Assembly: GCA_964525605.1 (NCBI GenBank)
Contig: CAZGKT010000048.1
Span: 1 to 29,354, forward strand
Reading direction: 5' to 3'
From: CAVTWJ01 sp964525605
GTDB lineage: Bacteria > Oederibacteriota > Muellerivitia > Muellerivitales > Muellerivitaceae
DNA: 29,354 bases
The translations under genes and the position numbers were made by a program. Below the pieces are notes generated by a model. It was not told where the DNA came from. It searched no databases and saw only the letters and a program-made list of their open reading frames with translations. Positions 8,908 through 14,937 of the stretch are shown in pieces (the stretch's first letter is position 1; every line of letters begins with the position of its first letter).

Positions 8908-8942
8908 GCCCCTGGATCCGCAAGGATTTCAGGGGCTTTTTT
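8908..8942 (+). terminator. Rho-independent terminator after the small secreted protein gene
   Basis: GCCCCTG (8908-8914) pairs with CAGGGGC (8930-8936). The stem continues inward as GATCC with GGATT around a GCAA tetraloop, with one bulged T, and TTTTTT follows directly. Strong stem, GNRA-type loop and U-tract make this a confident terminator. Confidence 0.9.
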
Positions 8943-9322
8943 ATTTGGCGTAAGTTTTTTACCAACTTTTCTTTTGGGTCGTTCGAACAAACGTATTTGA
9001 ATGGATCTTTTTCAACCGTTGGACAGTTTACTCGGACGCCCATACGCTATCGGGTTCATTAATTCACCGGCCTCCTTTTTTACGATTTTCGGAAACCCCC
9101 TGGTCCCACCTCCGACGATTATTACGGGGCGGACCGAAACCTCTAATAACGATAAAAATTACACCCGAATCTTAAAATGGCCCTTTCTGAAATGGATAGG
9201 GCACGTTTGGCTATGCCAAATCTTTACTGGTATCAATACCCCTTCTCTATCAACCTATAAGGTCGGACCTATCTATAATGGGTTCTGTGATCCTTGCCAA
9301 TCCTAAGTTTGAGGCTCCTTAA
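8943..9322. other. Intergenic region rich in inverted repeats upstream of the secreted-protein operon
   Basis: No convincing gene is seen; an open frame at 9001-9306 has no Shine-Dalgarno and no recognisable protein features. The second half holds four successive inverted repeats: GCCCT/AGGGC (9180-9202), TTTGGC-TAT-GCCAAA (9206-9220), GGTAT-CA-ATACC (9229-9240) and AGGTC-G-GACCT (9260-9270). A consensus TATAAT follows at 9274-9279, 44 bases before the next ATG. The region probably carries the promoter and operators, or a structured leader, of the downstream operon. Confidence 0.55.
9274..9279 (+). promoter_or_regulatory. Candidate -10 box for the 9323 operon
   Basis: A perfect TATAAT lies 44 bases before the start codon, directly after the palindrome AGGTCGGACCT (9260-9270). 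No good -35 element is seen at 16-18 bases upstream, so an activator or another sigma factor may be needed, or the match may be chance. Confidence 0.35.
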
Positions 9323-10558
9323 ATGGGTGTTGTTAGGCGTGAGGGATTGAAGTCCTTCCGATTGAAATTTATTTGTTTCCTTGGGATGGAGTTGTTAACT
9401 CCTCTTTTTGTTTGGGCCCAGTGCCCGAACAATCCTGCCCTCACCCCCACCGCTTGGGGAGACGGGTCCGGAAGCGCTACTTTTTCCTCACTCAGCCAAG
9501 CTTATACCGTAATAGGTACGGGAACCGATGTGTTCGGACAGGATTATGAAAATGGGTATGCGGATTTAACGACATTTATTGGAAATGGCCAACTTGTTGC
9601 GAAAATCATGAATGTGACGGGTCACAATGTGATGGACACTGCGGTGGGTATTTTTATCCGCGGTAAAACCGATTCCGGCCCGGATGGTGGCCTCCTTTGG
9701 GTGGGAAACTCGGGAATCAACCAGTATCAATTCGGGGCTAGGACCAATGATGAGCCTCTCACTCAACTGGATTCAGGTACCAGTTCTCTTCCCTATTGGC
9801 TCAGGATTCAGAATTCAGGAAATGTTTTATATCCCGCGGTCTCAACGAACGGCAGCACTTGGACTCTACTCCCGGCTTTGGATCTGACGTCGGATTCGGA
9901 GTTTTCCGCGGGAAGCACCCTGGCCTGCGGTTTGTTCGTTTGGAGCGGGAGCGTCAGCCAACCCACCACGGCTGTTTTCAACAATGTATGTTTCGATGAC
10001 TCCTTTACCCCCTATCCCACCTTAACCCCGGTTTTTACACCGATGGCCACTTTGACTCCCACCCATACCCTCACTCCCTCCTTTACTTTTACCCAGACCA
10101 ACAGCCTCACGAAGACTTTCACTCCAACCCAGACCCCTTCACCCACCGTTTTCCAAAGTCCCACCTTTACCCCGTCCATGACAAAAACGCAAACCCTTAC
10201 CGATACTCCCACTCCAACGTTGACCTTCGCTCCAACTCTTAGTCCAACGCCCTTGGGTTCACCTACTTTCACCCCGACTCCTCCCCCGGGCGTTAGGGTT
10301 TGGCCCAATCCTTTTACACCCCAAATGGCCACAAATACCGTAACCCATTTCCTATTGCCGGTGGGCCATGGGTCGGGAAGGCTTTTGATCGCCGACCTGA
10401 GGAGGCGGCAAGTGCGGGCTTCGAATTTCACCGCGGGTTCAGAAGTTCAATGGGACGGAAAAGATAACGAGGGAAATGGGGTGACCTCGGGAGTGTATCT
10501 TTATCTCCTTGAATCGGATGGAGTGGTGAGGCGGGGAACCATCACTGTGATGCGATGA
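9323..10558 (+). CDS. Secreted protein: ConA-like domain, Thr-Pro stalk, FlgD/type-IX-like C-terminal domain
   Basis: The 411-residue protein has a signal peptide (hydrophobic 17-31, cut near WAQ). Residues ~38-225 resemble the DUF1349/laminin-G-like fold: an early DVFGQDYENGYADL, VGIFIRGKTDS, PYWLRIQNSGNVLYPAVSTN and STWTLLPAL, as in many surface carbohydrate-binding domains. Residues ~227-321 are a Thr/Pro stalk. The last 90 residues (VWPNPFTPQ, VQWDGKDNEGNGVTSGVYLY, RRGTITVMR) match the FlgD-like Ig fold that doubles as a type IX secretion sorting domain in FCB bacteria. It overlaps the PorV-like gene by ATGA. GAGG at 9311-9314 is the likely ribosome site. The ligand is unknown. Confidence 0.82.
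   Translation: MGVVRREGLKSFRLKFICFLGMELLTPLFVWAQCPNNPALTPTAWGDGSGSATFSSLSQAYTVIGTGTDVFGQDYENGYADLTTFIGNGQLVAKIMNVTGHNVMDTAVGIFIRGKTDSGPDGGLLWVGNSGINQYQFGARTNDEPLTQLDSGTSSLPYWLRIQNSGNVLYPAVSTNGSTWTLLPALDLTSDSEFSAGSTLACGLFVWSGSVSQPTTAVFNNVCFDDSFTPYPTLTPVFTPMATLTPTHTLTPSFTFTQTNSLTKTFTPTQTPSPTVFQSPTFTPSMTKTQTLTDTPTPTLTFAPTLSPTPLGSPTFTPTPPPGVRVWPNPFTPQMATNTVTHFLLPVGHGSGRLLIADLRRRQVRASNFTAGSEVQWDGKDNEGNGVTSGVYLYLLESDGVVRRGTITVMR
10006..10287 (+). repeat. Thr-Pro-rich stalk-coding repeat
   Basis: About 94 codons in which Thr falls at nearly every second position, with Pro, Phe and Leu between. It joins the ConA-like head to the C-terminal Ig domain of the 411-residue protein and likely forms an extended, possibly O-glycosylated linker. 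Confidence 0.8.
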
Positions 10559-12399
10559 AAAGAAAACATTTTAGCCCATGGGCCGCAACATCGCCACGAT
10601 GGCTACCCTTTCCACTTCGCAAGAAGATGTTTTTTTATTTTCAACTTTGCTTCTGTTTCTCGGCGGCGACCCCGATTGTATTGAGCGCTCAATCGGCGTT
10701 TTTGGATTTCAGCACGCCCCCCCGTGAAGCCGCCCTGGGGGGGAACGGGGTCGCCCTGCCGGAGGGTACTTCCAGCCTGGCCTTTAACCCCGCGGGTTTA
10801 GGCGATTTGGGTCTTTTCAAGGTCTCCGCGAGGTATGAAAACCTCTTTCCCGGGATCGAGGGGGATAATCTTTCCACGGGGAACCTTTCGGCGGTTTTTC
10901 CAATGGATTCCGGCGATGGGATTGGTTTTTCACTGGACCATTTCGGTTCCAACACCCTGGGGCAGGACCGGTTGCAGGTGGCCTTCGGAAAAAGTTTTGA
11001 AGCCAGTTCTTTTCTTCATCCCCTACGGCTGGGTATTGATCTGTCCTACCTGCGTCAGCAATTCACTCTTTTGGCTCCCCTGGCCGGGGTGAATCCCGCG
11101 AATGTTTCGGCGGGGGCTTTTTCAGTAGGAGCCGGCGCCCTTTATGACCTTTTCACCTGGGGAACCCTTGCGATTTCCGCCGAGAACCTGAACCAGCCCA
11201 ACCTGGGTGTGGTGGGGGTGGATGAGATTCCCCTGTTGATTCGATATGGAGTGGCGGTCCGGCCTCCGGTGGGTGAGGACCGGGTGGTCTTCACCCTTTC
11301 CCAGTCCTGGAGCGGTGATTCAGGGGATACCCAGGGCGGGGTCGAATGGAAATTCACCCGCTGGGGCGTCTCCGTCCGAGCTGGGGGTGACGCCAATATG
11401 GGAGTGGCGGGATTCGGCTGGCAGAACGATGGATTGAGCATTGATTACGCCTACCAGTTTTCCTGGAACCAGGCGCCTTCACTGGACGGAGTGGGACTTC
11501 CCGGAAGCCATCTATTGGAAGTGGGGTTCTCTTGGGGAAACACCACGAGGGAAGAAAAGGTACTCAACGATTTGATATACAAAGGACAACAAGCTTCCCA
11601 AAACCTAAAGTGGAAAGAGGCGTTTTGGTATTACCAGCAAGCTTCGCTCCTCCAGCCAAGTGATCCAAAGGTACTTCAAGGCCGGGCGGAAGCCTTGAAG
11701 GAATACAACCTCCAAAGGGCGGAAGCCTATTACCAGGAAGGGCTTCTGGACGAAGGACAGGGCAATTTCGGGGAAGCCAAGCGTGATTATGAATGGGCTC
11801 TGGCTTTGGCGCCCGGTGAACAAAAATATTCCAATGCCCGGGATCGGATGAAGAAAGCCCTCACCCAAGGGGCCCTGGGGGATCCCCGAGTGAGGGACTT
11901 GTTGGAACAATCGGTCAAACTCGTCAAAAACAATGAAAACAGGTTGGCTTTGAAAAAAATAAGAGAAGCCCTGGCGCTCTATCCGGAGGATGTATTTCTT
12001 CAATTTGTCTCGAAGGCTTTTTCACTTAATAAGGGCTCGGCCAATGATCGAGAAAATAAAAAAATTCAGCAATTGGCGGCGGAGGCGGAAATTTTCCGAA
12101 GCAAGGGCCGCTTGGACCTGGCTCGGGAGGCTTGGCGGGAAATGTTAAAGGCTGATCCGGCCAACAGCCTGGCCCGCGAAAATTTATCGGCCAACGCGGT
12201 ATCCCAATCCGCTCCTAACTTAACGGAAACGCAAAAAAGCCAAGTTCAGTCGCTGATGCAAAGGGGTCTTAAAGCCTACGCCGATGGGGATACGGAAGCG
12301 GCCATGGCAGACTGGGAAGAGGTCCTTCAGATCGATCCTCTCAATGTGAACGCATTGAACAACCTGACCCGGGTCAAGATGGAAGAAGGGAAGAAATGA
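10555..12399 (+). CDS. PorV/PorQ-like outer-membrane barrel fused to TPR repeats
   Basis: The 614-residue protein has an extended signal region (hydrophobic 26-43, cut near SAQ); Met25 is a possible alternative start. Residues ~48-335 show the PorV/UPF0164 signature: PPREAALGGNGVALPEGTSS, LAFNPAGL at ~75-82, and alternating amphipathic strands typical of a FadL-like barrel. In type IX secretion PorV carries cargo from the translocon to the surface. From ~345 to the end come at least four TPR-like helical pairs (AFWYYQQASLLQPSD, AKRDYEWALALAPGE, ALKKIREALALYPED, AMADWEEVLQIDPLN). A barrel plus a long TPR tail is unusual and would face the periplasm. It overlaps the preceding secreted-protein gene and the following kinase gene by ATGA. 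Confidence 0.82.
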   Translation: MKRKHFSPWAATSPRWLPFPLRKKMFFYFQLCFCFSAATPIVLSAQSAFLDFSTPPREAALGGNGVALPEGTSSLAFNPAGLGDLGLFKVSARYENLFPGIEGDNLSTGNLSAVFPMDSGDGIGFSLDHFGSNTLGQDRLQVAFGKSFEASSFLHPLRLGIDLSYLRQQFTLLAPLAGVNPANVSAGAFSVGAGALYDLFTWGTLAISAENLNQPNLGVVGVDEIPLLIRYGVAVRPPVGEDRVVFTLSQSWSGDSGDTQGGVEWKFTRWGVSVRAGGDANMGVAGFGWQNDGLSIDYAYQFSWNQAPSLDGVGLPGSHLLEVGFSWGNTTREEKVLNDLIYKGQQASQNLKWKEAFWYYQQASLLQPSDPKVLQGRAEALKEYNLQRAEAYYQEGLLDEGQGNFGEAKRDYEWALALAPGEQKYSNARDRMKKALTQGALGDPRVRDLLEQSVKLVKNNENRLALKKIREALALYPEDVFLQFVSKAFSLNKGSANDRENKKIQQLAAEAEIFRSKGRLDLAREAWREMLKADPANSLARENLSANAVSQSAPNLTETQKSQVQSLMQRGLKAYADGDTEAAMADWEEVLQIDPLNVNALNNLTRVKMEEGKK

Positions 12400-13808
12400 A
12401 ACTGACAACCCGGTTTTTCCTCAGCCATAGCGGTGTGGTCGTGGTAGCCCTTCTGGTTAGTTTTATTCTCGTTTATGAAGGTTCCCGTTTTCTTTACCTT
12501 CGCCAGGCGAAGTTGAGCCAGGCCCAGGAAATTTCCGATTTTGCGCTGGCCGTCAATGAGTCACTGATTCAACACGAGGATGTGGCGGTCTTGAACTTCA
12601 TGAAATCCGTCGTGAAGAATCCCACGGTCGCCTACGTTGCCTATTCCAACCCGACCGCTGGAAAACCCGTAGTGTTGCCCCCCGAATACCAAAAGCTAGT
12701 CGACCTTTCAAGTGATACGAAATCCAGTCCACCCCATTCCCCGGTTCAGCGCCGGCTTGGTAATGGCCTGGAAGCCATTGAATGGTCAGCGTTGGTTCAG
12801 TCGGTGAATGGATTGAGGGGGCGCGTTTGGCTGGGTTATTCCCTGTCGGCTATGGAAAAGGATTTAGAGGAGCAGACAGAAAAATGGCTGCATTTGGAAC
12901 TGGAGGCGGGGGTGGCCGCCTTACTGGTGGGGCTTCTGGTGTCCGTAACCCTGGGCCGCCAAATGGCCGCGCCCTTGCGAAAAATAAAGGAGGGGACCCA
13001 TTTGGTTCGGTCGGGCCAGTTGAATTCCCTGGTGGGAGTGAGCCGCAATGACGAGATCGGAGACCTTGCCCGTGACTTTAATGCCATGGTGGTGCAACTC
13101 AAGGAACTGGATGAAATGAAAAGGGATTTCATGGCGGGTGTCACCCACGACCTGGGCACGCCCCTCCATGCGATCCGCAGCGCCATCAATTATTTACAGG
13201 CCGGGGACGCAGGACCTCTGACGGAAAAACAATCGGAATACCTTCTCATGGTCTCCAATAGCACGGCCCATTTAACAGCCTTCATCAACAATCTTTTAAC
13301 GACGGCCCGCATCGAGGCGGCGAAGGTTGACCCCTATCCGGAGCCGGTGGATGTATTCGCCCACGTCAAGGAACTGGTGACCCTTTACCAGCCCCAGGCC
13401 GCTGAGAATGGGGTCAAGTTGACCCTGGTGAAAAAGAACCAGTACATCTCCCTGGTCGCGGACGTAACGATGTTTCGCCAAATCGTGCTGAACCTACTTT
13501 CCAACGCCCTGAAATTCACCCCCCAGGGCGAGGTGGATGTCCTTCTATCGGAGGAGGATGGTGATTTTATTTTGGAAGTCCGGGATACGGGTATTGGCAT
13601 TGATTCCATGCATCACCAGCTTATTTTCGACAAATTTTACAGAGTCCACCAGCCGCCCGGGATTCCGGCTCGTCAGGGAAGCGGGCTGGGATTGACGATC
13701 GTCAGGGGTTTGACGGAGGCCCATGGGGGTCGGGTGATTGTTGAAAGCGTCCTGGGAAAGGGAAGTTCTTTTAAAGTGATCCTTCCCAAACAACCCAGGC
13801 GGACATGA
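12396..13808 (+). CDS. Membrane sensor histidine kinase with HAMP
   Basis: The 470-residue protein has two membrane segments (~12-29 and 171-187) around a ~140-residue periplasmic sensor of no recognised family. HAMP follows (188-240), then HisKA with DFMAGVTHDLGTPLHAI, His251 as phosphosite. The usual Arg of the H-box (HELRTP) is Gly here. The HATPase domain has N-box NLLSNALKFTP, G1 RDTGIGID, F-box FDKFYRV and G2 GSGLGLTIV, all intact. It should autophosphorylate and pass phosphate to the regulator that follows 79 bases downstream. ATGA overlap with the PorV-like gene suggests it senses the state of that outer-membrane or secretion system. Confidence 0.93.
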   Translation: MKLTTRFFLSHSGVVVVALLVSFILVYEGSRFLYLRQAKLSQAQEISDFALAVNESLIQHEDVAVLNFMKSVVKNPTVAYVAYSNPTAGKPVVLPPEYQKLVDLSSDTKSSPPHSPVQRRLGNGLEAIEWSALVQSVNGLRGRVWLGYSLSAMEKDLEEQTEKWLHLELEAGVAALLVGLLVSVTLGRQMAAPLRKIKEGTHLVRSGQLNSLVGVSRNDEIGDLARDFNAMVVQLKELDEMKRDFMAGVTHDLGTPLHAIRSAINYLQAGDAGPLTEKQSEYLLMVSNSTAHLTAFINNLLTTARIEAAKVDPYPEPVDVFAHVKELVTLYQPQAAENGVKLTLVKKNQYISLVADVTMFRQIVLNLLSNALKFTPQGEVDVLLSEEDGDFILEVRDTGIGIDSMHHQLIFDKFYRVHQPPGIPARQGSGLGLTIVRGLTEAHGGRVIVESVLGKGSSFKVILPKQPRRT

Positions 13809-13872
13809 ACCTTAGAATATGAAAAGTTTCCAGGCCGATGGGGACGGACTATTCGACTGCGATGCGGAATTT

Positions 13873-13880
13873 AGGAGGAG
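13873..13880 (+). promoter_or_regulatory. Shine-Dalgarno that fixes the response-regulator start
   Basis: AGGAGGAG lies seven bases before ATG 13888. An in-frame ATG at 13819 has no such site and would add 23 residues ahead of the receiver fold. Confidence 0.85.
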
Positions 13881-13887
13881 AGAAACC

Positions 13888-14580
13888 ATGAGGCAGCCTT
13901 CGATACTTATGATTGAAGATGACCCGTCCGTATCCACTTTGACCCGTGATCTTTTTTTGAAGGAGGGGTACAAGGTTACGACGGTTTCGAGAGCCATGGA
14001 AGGTTGGGACATGCTTCAAAAGGAAGCGTTCGATCTCCTGATACTGGATCTGGGACTTCCCGATATGGACGGGTTGGAGCTTTGTGCCCGTATTAAAAAG
14101 GATTCTGCGAGGGGGCAGATCCCCATCTTCATACTGACGGCCCTGGGTTCCTCCGAGGACACGGTGAGGGGTTTGGAGGCTGGCGCGGAGGATTACCTTT
14201 CCAAGCCCTTTAACGAAAGGGAATTCCTGGCACGTGCCCGGGCGATCTTGAGGAGACGGGACCCCCTGATGACCAAGGACGAACAAATTCTCTCCGGAAA
14301 AATAAGATTATCCATCGCATCCCATGAGGCCTGGTGTTCGGATTCGCCGATCCAGTTGACGCTAAGAGAGTTTGACATTCTTCGGGTCTTTTTGGCCAAT
14401 CCGGGAAAATCATTGACGCGGGAAGAAATTGTTAGGATGGCCTGGGGTCCTTCCACGAACATAGTGCCCAAGGTGGTGGATGTTCATGTCGGGCACTTGC
14501 GGGCCAAACTGGGGACTGAAGGAAAAAGAATCTCAACAGTGCCCCAAGTCGGTTACAAATTGGTTCCGGCAAAAAATTAG
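13888..14580 (+). CDS. OmpR/PhoB-family response regulator
   Basis: The 230-residue protein is a standard two-domain regulator. The receiver has the acidic pair Asp11-Asp12 (MIEDDPS), phospho-acceptor Asp54 (LLILDLGLPDMDG), the Thr of ILTALGS and Lys of LSKPF. The winged-helix DNA-binding domain (~130-230) carries LTLREFDILRVFLANPGKSL, VVDVHVGHLRAKLG and the final VPQVGYKLVP. It is the natural partner of the kinase encoded just upstream. Three 11-bp direct repeats sit 196 bases after its stop, in front of the giant secreted-protein gene, and fit the head-to-tail binding mode of this family, so that gene is a likely target. Confidence 0.95.
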   Translation: MRQPSILMIEDDPSVSTLTRDLFLKEGYKVTTVSRAMEGWDMLQKEAFDLLILDLGLPDMDGLELCARIKKDSARGQIPIFILTALGSSEDTVRGLEAGAEDYLSKPFNEREFLARARAILRRRDPLMTKDEQILSGKIRLSIASHEAWCSDSPIQLTLREFDILRVFLANPGKSLTREEIVRMAWGPSTNIVPKVVDVHVGHLRAKLGTEGKRISTVPQVGYKLVPAKN

Positions 14581-14688
14581 AAACTGGACTTTTGGTGGTT
14601 AAGCTTATTTGTTGACTCCCGAAATAATATTTCCAAACACTCGAATTTATTTTTAAAGACTCACGAAAATGGTTTAACGTAAATTAAT

Positions 14689-14712
14689 AAACCGTAACCG
14701 GTTTCGTTTTTT
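14689..14712 (+). terminator. Candidate weak terminator after the response regulator
   Basis: AAACCG (14689-14694) pairs with CGGTTT (14699-14704) around a TAAC loop. CG and then six T follow. The stem is short, so efficiency is doubtful. Confidence 0.4.
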
Positions 14713-14775
14713 CGGAAAATCAATTCTTCCCAAAAATATTTTTAATCCCAATCCAGCTCATATCGTTATGAGTTC

Positions 14776-14808
14776 TTTACCGCTTCTATACCGCATCTTT
14801 ACCGAATA
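14776..14808 (+). promoter_or_regulatory. Three 11-bp direct repeats, candidate OmpR-type operator
   Basis: Three consecutive 11-base units, TTTACCGCTTC, TATACCGCATC and TTTACCGAATA, share the core T-T/A-T-ACCG with exact 11-base spacing of ACCG at 14779, 14790 and 14801. Helical-turn spacing of direct half-sites is the binding pattern of OmpR/PhoB-family regulators, and such a regulator is encoded immediately upstream. The next gene downstream is the giant stalked protein. Confidence 0.6.
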
Positions 14809-14937
14809 AAAAAAAATTAACGGGTAAGCTTACTTTAAGTAAAAAACTATTTGTTGAATTTCTTGTTCCTGCTCGGGTAAGGAAAAAATCGATAAAAGTG
14901 TTTCTGAAACCGATTGAAGTCGGTTCGAGGATGTTGA

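Larger units (their letters stand above)
14581..14937. other. AT-rich intergenic region with regulatory repeats
   Basis: No coding frame is supported. The stretch is much richer in A and T than its neighbours. In order it holds a weak terminator-like hairpin (14689-14712), three 11-bp direct repeats (14776-14808), a perfect palindrome GTAAGCTTAC (14824-14833), CGGGTAAG at 14821-14828 and again at 14874-14881, and a hairpin AACCGA-TTGAAG-TCGGTT (14908-14925) just ahead of the start of the giant secreted-protein gene. No clear -10/-35 pair is seen. Confidence 0.65.

Noticed and set aside
9001..9306. 101-codon open frame upstream of the secreted-protein operon
   Set aside because: No Shine-Dalgarno, no recognisable protein features, and it runs over a cluster of inverted repeats and a TATAAT; more likely regulatory DNA.
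10012..10431. Minus-strand Val/Gly-rich open frame
   Set aside because: It is the complement of the Thr-Pro repeat code; skewed composition removes stops. The same applies to minus-strand frames at 16291-16797 and 17021-17303.
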